Shown here piece by piece: positions 35,705-46,212 of a stretch of 64,000 nucleotides of DNA. Positions within the stretch are counted from its first letter, which is position 1, and every line of letters begins with the position of its first letter. Origin of the DNA: Rhipicephalus microplus (Eukaryota > Arthropoda > Arachnida > Ixodida > Ixodidae); assembly GCF_043290135.1 (NCBI RefSeq), contig NC_134707.1:82664987-82728986 (forward strand), given 5' to 3'. The translations under genes and the position numbers were made by a program. Under the pieces are notes generated by a model that was not told where the DNA came from, did no database searches, and was given only the letters and a program-made list of their open reading frames with translations.

Positions 35705-35925
35705 GCATTCTGCCACGGGTGTCGGCGTCGCCGTCATTCACCGTATATGTATACGTCTCTATATTATTAAAACGTAAGAGAAAACTAATATTTCACAAAA
35801 AGACTGTGGCGCACAGAATCGAACGTCGGACCTCTGAATTGTGAGCGCGAGGCGTTAGCCGCTGAACGACGAAGAAACACCTCCTTGAACGTTCAAATGG
35901 CAAGCTATCTATGTCTACCCCTTTA
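35705..35925 (-). mobile_element. tRNA-derived SINE, family C, copy 2
   Basis: The reverse complement carries AGCGGCTAACGCCTCG, a GTTCGATTCTGTG B box, and the ACGTATACATATACGGTG block shared with 24110-24325, followed by GACGCCGACACC. Confidence 0.7.
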
Positions 35926-36009
35926 TGCTAGTGATTAGAATTTCGGGTTTTTGGAATTACCAGCGAGATGGCGTGATGAGTGCGCATCGCCACATCGTCA
36001 CGACGTGGG

Positions 36010-36370
36010 AGTGCGCACTCTCATCTTCCACGCGTGCGCTTGCTTATCTCGCTGTGGAAACAACCGCATGCCTTGAGCTTTCACTGGAACAATTCTGTTG
36101 TAGTTACCGAGCACACAAAGGTCACTGCAGTCGCTGGACAGTCTCCGTTTGTGAAAAGGGCGCGCTTTCAAGACACAGAAATAACAACTGAGACTCTTAT
36201 TCGCGTTCATTTGTACCTGTAAGTATGTTTTGTACGTTATTTGTGCGTGAGAAACGCGGGGCGCGCTTCGAACTGCTTGCCATTCTGCGCGCGACCTTCC
36301 AATAAGTTGCTATCACATTCATTGCTTCGTCTTTGTGGCGAAGATGCGACTTTTTGTGACTTGACAATTA
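36010..36370 (-). repeat. Dispersed repeat R3, copy 2
   Basis: Inverse-orientation partner of 23137-23478. Open frames on either strand derive from the repeat. Confidence 0.7.
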
Positions 36371-37289
36371 AGACAATCTTGGTCAATCGCATCAATCCTA
36401 TATAATTGTGAGTGGCGTGTACGCATACCATAGTTCGTTTAGTGATAACTGCTTTTGGAGTTAGACATAGAGGTAAGAAATGAAACAAAAGCCAGCTACC
36501 AAGGCATTTATAGAAATTCTTGTTTCAGTCAATGCGAATAATAAAAAAAAACGGAATTCAAAAGAATTAGGTAGCTGAACAAACTTTTGGGAAAACTTTC
36601 TACTTCCCTTATTGTTGAGTGTAAGTACTTTCACGCGGAAGTTACGCCAATGAAGCAGCGTCTTTTTATTGTTGGCGACGTTTTATTTTCAGGTTGTCAA
36701 GGTGTCATGCGCTGCGTACTTTTCCTGCATGCATTTATGGGACGACAATGACCGTAAGCCGGTAGGTCATATGGCTGCTTTGCAGTACAGATCACTGAGT
36801 GTGGCAGGTACTAGATGTTACAGCTTCATTGCTGATGATAATAATGATATAACGCGCTGGCATATTCCCGGCCGATGCTCATGTATCTACATTACCCCAA
36901 GAAAGGCCTTGCACTAATTTAGTTCAGCGTCGGCCAAAATTCTGCCGACGGAACCGACAAGTGGACACTGAAGTGTGTGCAAAAAGCTGCTTGAGACGAC
37001 CAAATAGTTTTGTCTATCAGTATCAGATCAGCACGTTCATTTTATTGTCATAGCGTTACAAAGCTTGTTTCGCAGAAATTTGGGCGTCCACATCGAGATA
37101 AGCGTCACTGGTTCTTAGGGAAAAAATATCAACTTGTCCCTGACAGACGATTCGAGGCAGATACAAATAAAATGAAAGAATGGCAGATCCCACGTTCAGT
37201 CGGAATCGATGATGTGTGAAGCACGATTGATGAACGGCGATACATCACTCTAAATTCCGCACAACGTTACGAGGCAGACGTAAATTATG
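36371..37289. other. Spacer with one exon-like frame
   Basis: Within it, a strong acceptor (TTTTATTTTCAG ending 36693) is followed by a 74-codon open block to a stop at 36917. The block contains several cysteines but no recognised domain. Possible donors (GTAAGC, GTAGGT) lie within 70 bases. Treated as unproven. Confidence 0.25.
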
Positions 37290-37440
37290 CCGGCCTTGAC
37301 GTCTACGTCTTGATTGTCATGTTTAGACGTGTCGTTTGCCTTCATCGTCTATTGACGTGAAATAACACCAAATTAGGTATATGTGAAGTTAGCGAAATGA
37401 CCGCGAGCACGCTATGAGCGTAGCATGCAATGATTTATAT
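37290..37440 (+). repeat. Satellite unit, left of the gypsy element
   Basis: Aligns with 41631-41945: shared CACCAAATTAGGTATA/ACGAAATTTGGTATG, CGCGAGCACGCTATGAGCG and CATCGTCTATTGACGT-type blocks. Confidence 0.7.
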
Positions 37441-37605
37441 TGTCACGTGTTTGTCAAAAAGAAAAACAATGACAGTCGTGCATGTGCTATGAAGGACAAT
37501 GAAATGAATGAAAAAGAAGAACTCTCTTGCACGTTTCATCAAAAGACCGACCTGCTTCTGGTGTCTAAATCTCTGCAGCAAGACCTCTGCTTTGACGTCG
37601 TGACA
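37441..37605 (+). repeat. 5' LTR of gypsy element 1
   Basis: 165 bases, starting TGTCACGTG and ending GTCGTGACA. It resembles 41465-41630, roughly 85-90 percent identical by eye. The bases just inside (CTGGTGGAGGTGG) occupy the primer-binding position. Confidence 0.85.
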
Positions 37606-37631
37606 CTGGTGGAGGTGGTGGAGCCTACAAC

Positions 37632-38345
37632 TTGATGCAGGACAGTCTTGCTCGGACCCGTTCACCTAGTGCAGAGACTCAGTCCCTCTTCATGGCTCCA
37701 GTGCACCGATTCAGTCGGCGCCAACTAGGCCTAAATCCAGAGTCCGCACCCGTTCCGCCTGTTTCCAGCATGGCAGCTCCTACGACATCCACGGTTATTC
37801 TGTCATCGCAGACCATTCTTCCCTCGCAGGTGGCTCTTGAGCATCCTCGCGTTCCTGAAGTTTTCTGTGGGGAAGTGTACGAGGATGTCGAGAACTGGGT
37901 CCAACAGTTCGAACGGGTCACTGTATCCAACCAATGGAGTTAACAGCATAAACTTGGCCGAGCATATTTCGCACTGGAAGATAGCATTTGCACGTGGTAC
38001 GAGAACAGCGAAGCTACATTCCTATCTTGATAAGATTTCCGTCGAAAGCTCTTCGCTACGTATTTTAACTCGAACCGACGGGATCGCTCACAGCAACTGA
38101 TTGAGGCCCGCGTGCATAAACCCAATGAAACAGCTGCCATGTACGCAGGTGGTATGATCCGTCTGTTTCGACGAGTTTACCCTGACATGCCCGAGGTGTA
38201 GAAGGTGCGTCACCTAATGCAGGTGTTAAGGAACCAGTGTTTCCGGGCCTCGTACGAAATCCACCTACAACAGTAGATGAATTCATAAGAGAGGCGTTTG
38301 TCATCGAGCGTGCACTGCAACAATGGTGCCGACAACAGCAGCGAC
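37632..38345 (+). pseudogene. Gypsy 1 gag remnant
   Basis: The first 103 codons are open, with an alanine/proline/serine-rich amino region followed by FCGEVYEDVENWVQQFERV, a capsid-like start typical of arthropod gypsy gag. After a stop near 37941 the capsid continues in broken pieces (MYAGGMIRLFRRVYPDMPE near 38150) to a REAFVIERALQQW helix near 38300. The zinc knuckle and protease expected next are missing, and the frame joins post-protease sequence directly. Confidence 0.65.
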
Positions 38346-41300
38346 GAACTACGCGGCCGTTTGCGAATTGCAGATAATGTGACACTCCCACCGAGATCCT
38401 GCTGCCTTGTGTCGGTGTCCAGCGGGTGGCCTTGCTATAAAGATGCGATAGCGGAGCATATAGTCGCTCTTTTGTTCACGTAAGGCACTTCTATCGCGAG
38501 GGGCGTCCTGGCACTTACTGGTGGACAGGCAGAGGCGCCCCTCACAAACTTCAGCAACGAGCGCCGTCAAAATCGGAAGGGTACCGAAATCGCCTACTGC
38601 GGCGATGTAGACCAAGCCGGGGATTGTTTTGCTTTGCAACCAGATGACGCGACTGTCCCCGCCTCGACAACTTTGTCGGTTGACATCTGCTTCACGGTAC
38701 CACCCTCTGATAGGAATCGCCTGCTTGAACTTATACATCGATTCGAAGACTGCTTTTCGCGTATATCAAAGGTCCAGCAAACACCATTGAACAAGCACCG
38801 CATCATTACTGAAGACATCACACGACCGTTTCGGCAGAACCACTACCATGTGGCTCCGAAAGAGTGCGAGGCGATTCAGAAGCAAGAACACAAGATGCTC
38901 GCGGATGACGTCATACAACCTTCGAAAAGTCCTTGGGCGTCCCCGGTGGTTTTCGTCAATGAAAAAGACGGCAGTTTGCGCTTCTGTATTGATTATCGCA
39001 AGTTGAGCCAAGTCACAAAGAAAGACGTCTATTCACTGCCCCGCATAGACGATTCACTCGATCCGCTGCGTCATGGGCGCTATTTCTCTTCAATGGACCT
39101 CCGAAGTGGCTATTGGCAGATAGAAGTCGACGAGGGAGATCGTGAAAAAACGGCCTTTGTGAAGCCCGATGGCCTTTACGAATTTAGGGTGCTTCCTTTT
39201 GGGTTGCGCTCGGCGCCAGCCACTTTTCAGCGTCTCATGGACACCGTACTATAAGCCCTGAAGTGGCAAACATGCTTGGTCTATCTGGACGATGTTATTG
39301 TATTCTCAGCAACATTCGAGGAAAAGCTCAGTCTTTTATTCACCGTCCTCGAAGCGATACGATCGGCCTGCCTTACTTTAAAACCAGGAAAATGTCATTT
39401 TCGTTTCAACTAATTCAGCTTCTATGCCACGTCATAAGTCATGAAGGTGTTTAACCTGACCCGGCTAAAATATACGCAATATCGCAATTTCCTGCACCAC
39501 GCAACAAAAAGGCCGTGAGACGCTCCTTTGGGTTGTGCGCCTATTACCGGCGATTTATCGAGGACTTTTATTCTATTGCGGCGCCATTGACACGACTCAC
39601 ATGTGAGGACGTCCCCTTCTTTTGGGTTGAACAAGAGCAAATGGCATTTAATGAACTAGGACCACACCTGCAGACATGTCCATTCCTTGCGCACTTCGAC
39701 GAGGAAGCCCCTACAGCACTTCACACCGACGCCAAAAATGTAGGTCTGGGTGCCGTTCTGGTGCAGAGGCAAGGTGGCTGTGAAAGAGTAATAGCCTCCG
39801 CCAGCAGAACTCTCTCTCGCACGGAGGAGAACTACTCGAATACCGGGAAGGAGTGTCTCACCGTAGTGTGGGCGGTCATCCAATTTCGCCCATATTTCTA
39901 CGGCCGCTCTTTCAAGGTTGTTAGCGACCATCATTCATTGTGCTGGCTCACCAACCTTAAAGATCCATCTGGCCGTTGGGCGCGCTGGAGCCTAAGGCTT
40001 CAAGTGTTCGACATGACCATCGTCTATAAATCTGGGAAGAGGCACACCGACGCCGACTGTCTCCCACGGTTGCCAGTAGAGACCGTCGCTTGTGATGACA
40101 AAAACATCGACGTGGCATTCTTGGGAGTTGTCAACATGGCCACTATTGCACGGGAGCAGCGCCGTGACCCCGCGCTGTTACCACTCATGTAATATTTAGA
40201 AGGACGATGTAAAGACGTTCCATGGTTATTTGCCAAGGGACTGCCATCTTTTTGCTTTCGAAACGGTGTTATCTATAAGAAAAACTCACCAACCGGCAAC
40301 TCGCACTAGCTCGTTCTGCCTGCCTCTCTTCAAAAAGAAATTATGGAAGCGTGCCATGATGAAGCAACTTCTGGTCAGCTAGGCTACACCCGAACATTGC
40401 CGACTACGATGCAAGTACTACTGGCCAAAGTTACCTGCTGCTGTTAACCATCACGTGCGAACTTGCACCGACTGCCAAAGACGCAAAGCACTTCCCAGCA
40501 AGCCAGCCGGTCTTTTACATCCAGTCGAAGCACCAGTGAAGTCGTTCACTCAGATTGGAATGGATTTCCTGGGTCTCTTTCTAACTTTCACAACAGGGAA
40601 CAGATGGATTATTGTGGCCATCGATTACTTGTCCCGTTATGCGGAGACTAAAGCTATGCAGCGCTGCACAGCAGCAGAAGCCGCTAAGTTCATCAAAAAC
40701 ATCGTCCTTAGGCATGGCGCTCCGACAGCAGTGATCACAGAGAGGGGACCTGGCTTCACCCCAGAGCTTTTGGAGTTGGTTTTCAGACTCAGCGGTACAG
40801 CTCACCGGAGAACAACTGCTTACCATCCACAGACAAACGGACTGACGGAGCGCCTCAATAGAACCCTCATAGACATGATCAGCATGTACTTTGCCTCGCA
40901 ACATAAAAACTGCAATCAGATATTGCCGTACGTGACCTTTGGCTAAAATACCACTTGACAAGAAACCGCTGAAATGACACGACTGGAATGACACGCCATG
41001 TTGCGGCATGAGTGTGACGACATCCATGTAGACGCCGAAGAATTGACTCAGCGCGCCGAAGAAGACAGAAAGCTCCCGCGTGTGCACATCTGTCATCAAC
41101 AGCATCAAGATACACAACGGTACGACCCCCCGACACAAGTTCATTAGCTACACACCAGGTGACAAGCTCTGGGTGTGGATTACGATACGTCGACGTGGAC
41201 TGTCTGAAAAACTGCAAAGACGGTACTTTGGCCCATACAGCGTCACACGACGCTTAAACAGCGTGAACTACGAAGTTGTGTCTCACACTGACTGTAGTTC

Positions 41301-41367
41301 TAAGCGCCAAAAGCATTTACCCGAAGACGTGCATGTCGTGCGTATGAAACAGCATTCATCGAGGTAA
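38346..41367 (+). pseudogene. Gypsy 1 pol (RT, RNase H, integrase), dead
   Basis: RT: LRFCIDYRKLSQVTKKDVY (about 38970-39030), [27 protein letters not shown], and YLDD near 39280 after a TAA at 39252-39254. A frame change precedes RNase H (LHTDAKNVGLGAVLVQ near 39720; SDHHSLCWLTNLKD near 39930). The integrase HHCC region is broken near 40440. The core keeps MDFLG and NGLTERLNRT, but the second catalytic Asp is Glu (ITERG, codon 40740-40742). The C-terminal GLSEKLQRRYFGPYSVTRRL block is at about 41200-41260. Multiple stops make it non-functional. Confidence 0.85.
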
Positions 41368-41464
41368 TTAGCTCCCGGTTACTGTGTTGACGCGACCACT
41401 TCATACGGCTGGTAGAGCGCCTAAGTTGCGCATCGGGACGATGCCTCTTTCGGAGGGAGGCAAA

Positions 41465-41630
41465 TGTCACGTGCTTGTCAAAAAGAAAGACAATGACAGT
41501 TGTGCATGTGCCATGAAGGACAATGAAATGGATCAAGAAGAAGAACTCTCTTGCGCGTTCTAATAAAAGGACAATCCTGCTTCTGGTGTCTCAATCTCTG
41601 CGGCAAGACCTGTGTTTTTACATCGTGGCA
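41465..41630 (+). repeat. 3' LTR of gypsy element 1
   Basis: 166 bases, TGTCACGTG to CATCGTGGCA. It contains a TAATAAAAGG polyadenylation-like site near 41561. About 20 differences from the 5' LTR suggest a fairly old insertion. Confidence 0.85.
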
Positions 41631-41945
41631 ATATGATACGCATATCATGATTATCATATTTGGACATGTCATTTACCTTGGTCGTCTATTTAAGTTACAC
41701 CATACGAAATTTGGTATGCGTGGAGCTTGCTAAATGATCGCGAGCACGCAATGAGCATGGAATGTAGTCATGTTTTACATGACGCGCATGTCATGAATAT
41801 CATATTTGGATGTGTCATTTACCTTGGTCGTCTATTCACGTTACGCCATACCAAATTTGGTACATGGGGAGCTGGCAAAATGGCCGCAAGCACGATATGA
41901 GCGTGGCATGTAGTCATGTTGCCATACCAAACTTGGTTCCAATAC
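41631..41945 (+). repeat. Satellite, two units of about 146 bp
   Basis: ATTTACCTTGGTCGTCTATT occurs at 41671 and 41817, giving a 146-base period. Blocks such as CATACCAAATTTGGTA and GAGCACGCAATGAGC repeat at the same spacing. With the LTR element removed, the left unit at 37290-37440 continues in register. Confidence 0.85.
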
Positions 41946-42012
41946 CATCACATCAATGAAAGAAACCGCCAGGAGAGCTAAAAGTCGTAGGCATAGGCGG
42001 CTAGATAGATAG

Positions 42013-42106
<94 letters not shown>
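41946..42106. repeat. GATA-element left flank followed by (TA)n
   Basis: GTAGGCATAGGCGGCTAGATAGAT (41984-42007, shown here in parts elsewhere) is the left flank of the GATA-bearing repeat. It runs into about 45 TA units (42014-42106). Replication slippage may have replaced the tetranucleotide. Confidence 0.6.
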
Positions 42107-42109
<3 letters not shown>

Positions 42110-43005
42110 GGGACGGTCGATGTGGCTTCGAGTTCGGGACACGAGGGGCGTTTGCAAAATACCGCGATCTACTGGAAAGCACTGCGAAAGACCGCCCAGA
42201 AATTCTTCGAATTTACGCCACGCTGATACTGCCTAGAAGTGGAAACCGTCGACAAAGGAACCGTAACCTGACATTCGTCTGACGCTGCAACAAAGAAGCA
42301 ACAGTCTTCAACAACATGCTTCGGAATTTTCGTCACTATTCCTGGCTAGTTTGCTACCTCGATCATGAAATCGAATGGTTACCACCCACACGCGTCCTCG
42401 CAGCAGACGGCCTTCATATGAGCTTCGAGGGTGTGTCGCTGCTTGCAAGCCACATCCGCCACCTGTGCTTCAGGAGACCGGTGGATGCGACATCAGCTGC
42501 CTGGTGCGATTCATCAACGAATGACTCTCCGCATCGAGTGAATCGAGCTGGGCGACCTTCAGCACCCAGTCATCCTACAGCACAGCCGAACTCAAGAAAC
42601 AGCACCGCGCCGACAGCATCCCTCACCCTGACCAGCAAGCCTTCCGTAGCAGAGAACGTCACCTCGAAACCATCGCGCGCCCACATGAATAAGTCGCAAT
42701 CTACACAGTCTGCGTCTGGCCTACCACCGCCTGCGGTCGTTGCATCACTTTTGCCGTCTCAACCACGCTACGGACTCCGGAACAGGGGCACAACCACGAG
42801 AGGAACGAACAGACTAACACAATGCCAGCTGGGTGAGAGTACTTTGTCTGCTGGCTCAATGAACTTTTTAAGGACCAGGAAGGTTATGCAAAAACGGACT
42901 CGTTGTGAAGCGCTTATTTCTATGCGTAGAATGTATGCCGCGGCAACAAGTGCACCTAAAGGTTTGCAACCAAAACTGCAGCCGGCCACATCAGAGATGT
43001 CATAG
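42107..43005 (+). pseudogene. SGNH/GDSL-esterase-like ORF upstream of a Penelope-like element
   Basis: In one frame from the end of the TA tract: a YRDLLEST helix, [16 protein letters not shown], then one stop (near 42282) and FNNMLRNF, ending in VLAADGLHMSFEGVSLLASH (Asp codon 42406-42408, His codon 42415-42417). DGLH followed by S..G is block V of SGNH/GDSL hydrolases, supplying the catalytic Asp and His. The amino end with the nucleophile serine is cut by the TA repeat. A long Ser/Pro/Thr-rich linker and a basic tail (RYGLRNRGTTTRG, then MRRMYAAAT) follow to the stop at 43005. Penelope-like RT sequence begins within 50-330 bases on the same strand. Esterase ORF1s are known from some CR1/L2 LINEs; pairing with this RT type is the unusual point. 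Confidence 0.6.
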
Positions 43006-43039
43006 AAAAACCTGTCAAGGTGGAATAACACCTTAAATC

Positions 43040-45509
43040 GGGCGTCTGTTGAACTAACCAGCATACTTATTAGCCATTATAATTCACCAGAAAAGGGTCT
43101 GTGGAATCAGGAAAAACAGCTTGTGCAATCCTCTCAGTTTACGACTGAAGAATTCAAAACTCTCTAATTATACCTGTCACTGAAGTTACCTGAGCTGGAT
43201 GCTTAAAAGTCGAAGGTTGCCCGTGACAATTTAAAAAAGAAGGAATGCTGCCGACGAGGAAGCATTCTAACTACAGCTTAAATGCGCCAAGCTGGAAAGT
43301 AAATCACCTGGACAGGATAACCCTATAAATTTGTCATGGTACGATCTATCAATTGAGGAACGTTGTGTCTTATCTCGAGGACATAATTTTTGCCCTGCAA
43401 CAGGAGGCTATAGTGAATTTCAGTTGGTGAAGGATCTTCACAATTTCGAACGTAACATGCGCCTCCATGAGTACTTTTATGATCGGTCCTCAGCTCACAA
43501 TACCGATAGCTCATCATTGCCATCTTACAAGCATTGCACACCTCCCTCCTAAAGAGACAAATGTCTGGACCTTTATATCAGAGCTGTACAACGCGATGAC
43601 ATGCAGGTATATAAAGAACGTCCACCATTGCACCGCAACCTTACTGACAGAGAGCAACAAGGAATTGAATCCCTCGTTAGTCATAATGACGTGATTTTAA
43701 AACCTGAAGATAAAGGAGGCGCCATTGTTGTAATGGACAGAAGCACTTATATCAGCGAAGGCCATAGGCAGCTCAGTGATGCATCATATTACAAGGGGCA
43801 AGATCATGACCCAACAAACGAGTTCGAAGCTATTGTCCGTGATAGTCTGACTGCGCTCTTTAATGATAAAGAAATGAGCTACAGCACTCTAAAATCCCTA
43901 ATACCTTGAGCCCAGTAGCTGGCAGGTTTTACCTTCTTCCCAAAATTTATAAGAAAGGTAATCCCGGTAGACCAATAATTTGTGGAATTGGAACAGTGAC
44001 TGAGCACCTTTCCCGTTATGTAGATAGCCTCAGCAACACCATTCCGTCCAGCTTTTCTTCTTACATTAAAGATACCAATCACTTTCTAACAGATATTCTT
44101 AACCTACAGGTCCTCAAAATTTGTTTCTCGTTACCTTAGATGTCACGTCACTATACACTAATATCATTCACTCAGATGGCACCGAGGCAGTTATCTGCAC
44201 GTACAATTATTGCGATGCCGACAAACCTGTTTCCGCATCTATGTTAGCTACGTTGCTTAAGCTTATTCTCGAACTTAACAATTGCGAATTCGATGGGACA
44301 CATTATGTTCAAGTTAGCGGTACATCTATGGGCACAAGAATCGGACCAAACTACGCAAACATATTTATAGGGCTCCTTGAAAGCAAATATCTTGCAAATT
44401 GTGAATATAAGCCATTTTACTATAAGTGGTTCATCAACGACATTTTCCTAATCTGGCGCCATAGTGAATCGCAACTTTTCCCTTTCATAGCAGATCTTAA
44501 CAACACTCATTCGGCGATTTCTTTTTCGCACTCGTATTCACCTGTGAACATAAGCTTCTTTGATGTCATGGTCACTCTACGTAACAGGAAGCTGATAACT
44601 AATCTTTACAGGAAACCCACAGATAGGCAGCAATATCTTCACTTTAGTAGTAGTCACGTGAAACACAATAAAGTTAGTATTCCCTACAACCAGGCATTCC
44701 GTTTTAAAGAATATGCTCTGATAGCAGTGAATTTTCCCGCCACTGCGAGCAACTTTGGAGCGCGCTCGAAAAACAGAGCTATCCGGCCGGCATAATCACA
44801 GACGCCATCAAACGTGCAGAAGAGCTCAACCGTTCAGATCTGCTGAGTACTAACAAAAGACCCAAAGATTGTTCGTGGACTAGCCTAATTTTCACACATG
44901 TGGCCTCAGCTCCAAATGTGAACCATATTTTAAAGAAACATATCAACATTTTAATACAGAGCGAGCGGCTCAAAGAATCTTTACAGAACAACCACGCGTG
45001 GTCTGCCGATGATCGCGGAACCTTCGTGATTTACCAACCTCATCTAAAACCACGTGTTCACATCATGAAGGCTGTCATCCCTGCAACAAACCACGTTGCA
45101 AAGTATGCGCGTACATGACGACATCTAAAACAGCTTTAATTACATCGTCCAGCTTTTCTTTAAAAATAAATGGGAACTACACATGTGATAATATCAACGC
45201 CATCTATCTTCTCGAGTGTTCAACATGCAAAGCTCAGTACATAGGTCTGAGACAAGTTGCAGAATTCGTTTTAATAATCACTGTGCACATGCCGTAAGCC
45301 TGCCTAATCTACCGCTGTCGAAGCACGTCAGTATGCCTGGCCACGGTTTCGACAAAATTAGGGCCACTATTATTCAGTCTGCTTTCAAGACAAATCACGA
45401 TAGGGAAGTGAGGGAATCCTTCTTGATCCACAAATTTAACACTATTCGTTCGGGTATCAATCAAAACGTAGGAAAGCTCACCTGCCTCGCACACGACTTC
45501 TTAGATTAG
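43040..45509 (+). pseudogene. Penelope-like element RT with GIY-YIG endonuclease remnant
   Basis: The amino region reads LSRGHNFCPATGGYSEFQLV (about 43370-43430). RT blocks: KPEDKGGAIVVMDRSTY (43700-43750), GRFYLLPKIYKKGNPGRPII (43920-43980), LDVTSLYTN (44126-44152), SGTSMGTRIGPNYAN (about 44318-44362) and FINDIFLIW (44430-44456). The usual Y-x-D-D is F-I-N-D: the first catalytic Asp is Asn (codon 44436-44438). A SFFDV block and YRKPTDRQQYLHFSS follow, typical of Penelope RTs. Near the end, NAIYLLECSTCKAQYIGL (about 45197-45250) and, after a frame change, an R-x3-NH region match a GIY-YIG endonuclease. At least four frame breaks make it dead. Confidence 0.8.
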
Positions 45510-45901
45510 TAAAATATTTTAGTGTATATTAAAATGTATATTAGTCAACCGTGATTTCTTTACATCAGAGCTGTTTTACATGTCCTGCCAACCATACTGT
45601 GCCGCACGTGTTGATGCGCAAAGAAATTTGAAACTTGTATATTCATGCACCCGTCGCATGTCAGTGATGTCAACACAAGGTTCTGACAGATTACCGTTTT
45701 TTTCACTTTTATTGTCCTAGCTGCTGAACTGAGAGTTCATGACGTGAGCTTATAAAAGCGGCTGCATTGTATCATACCTACTTACTCTGACGAAGGCCAT
45801 GCCACGGCTGAAACGTTAGTAAAGACAATTTTCTTTTCAAATGTGCTATCTGCAAGTTCATTCAATATAGAAAATACCCGGACCTGTCGTGCCTTCCTTT
45901 C

Positions 45902-45905
<4 letters not shown>
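45510..45905 (+). other. Penelope-like element 3' region with candidate hammerhead core
   Basis: Non-coding 3' end. CTGACGA (45787-45793) is separated by a short imperfect stem from GAAAC (45810-45814), the two conserved core strands of a hammerhead ribozyme, which Penelope-like elements are known to carry. Helix III and the cleavage site were not established. An AT-rich junction and a TA repeat follow. Confidence 0.45.

Positions 45906-45976
<71 letters not shown>
45906..45976. repeat. (TA)n microsatellite
   Basis: About 35 TA units directly after the Penelope-like 3' end. Confidence 0.95.
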
Positions 45977-45980
<4 letters not shown>

Positions 45981-46212
45981 TCTAACAAACAATAATGCTA
46001 AGGAATGTATAGGGGAAGATAATAGACCAAACTGTAAAGTAAATATGAAGAAAAGTGGGTGAAAAGATAATTTCACTTTTCTTCCCCCACTTTTCACCCA
46101 CTTTTCTTCATGTCACGGCTTCCAATATTCATCACATCAGATATGCGCTCACAACCACTCCATACACGCATACGCGCACAGCCACCTTCACGGCGGATCA
46201 GGTGGCTGTGCG
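45977..46212. repeat. Repeat fragment with two perfect hairpins
   Basis: ATGAAGAAAAGTGGGTGAAAAG at 46045-46066, given here only as the arm location, pairs perfectly over 22 bases with 46090-46111 (23-base loop). A second 13-bp perfect stem pairs 46175-46187 with 46200-46212 (12-base loop). No gene. Probably part of a dispersed non-coding repeat. Confidence 0.65.

Larger units (their letters stand above)
37441..41630 (+). mobile_element. Ty3/gypsy LTR retrotransposon 1, full length, defective
   Basis: Two LTRs bound gag and pol in the correct order. A 4-bp ATAT target duplication is present (37437-37440 and 41631-41634), and a polypurine tract GGAGGGAGGCAAA (41452-41464) precedes the 3' LTR. 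At 4.19 kb it is shorter than usual because the gag zinc finger and protease are deleted. It inserted into a roughly 145-bp satellite. Confidence 0.9.

Noticed and set aside
35061..35770. Two nearly abutting frames of 124 and 112 codons
   Set aside because: No domain, no splice support, and the second reads into a SINE; kept only as a note in the spacer entry.
40581..41144. 187-codon minus-strand frame
   Set aside because: Antisense to the gypsy 1 integrase, which has clear motifs on the plus strand.
41841..42182. Ile-Tyr repeat frame
   Set aside because: Translation of a (TA)n microsatellite.
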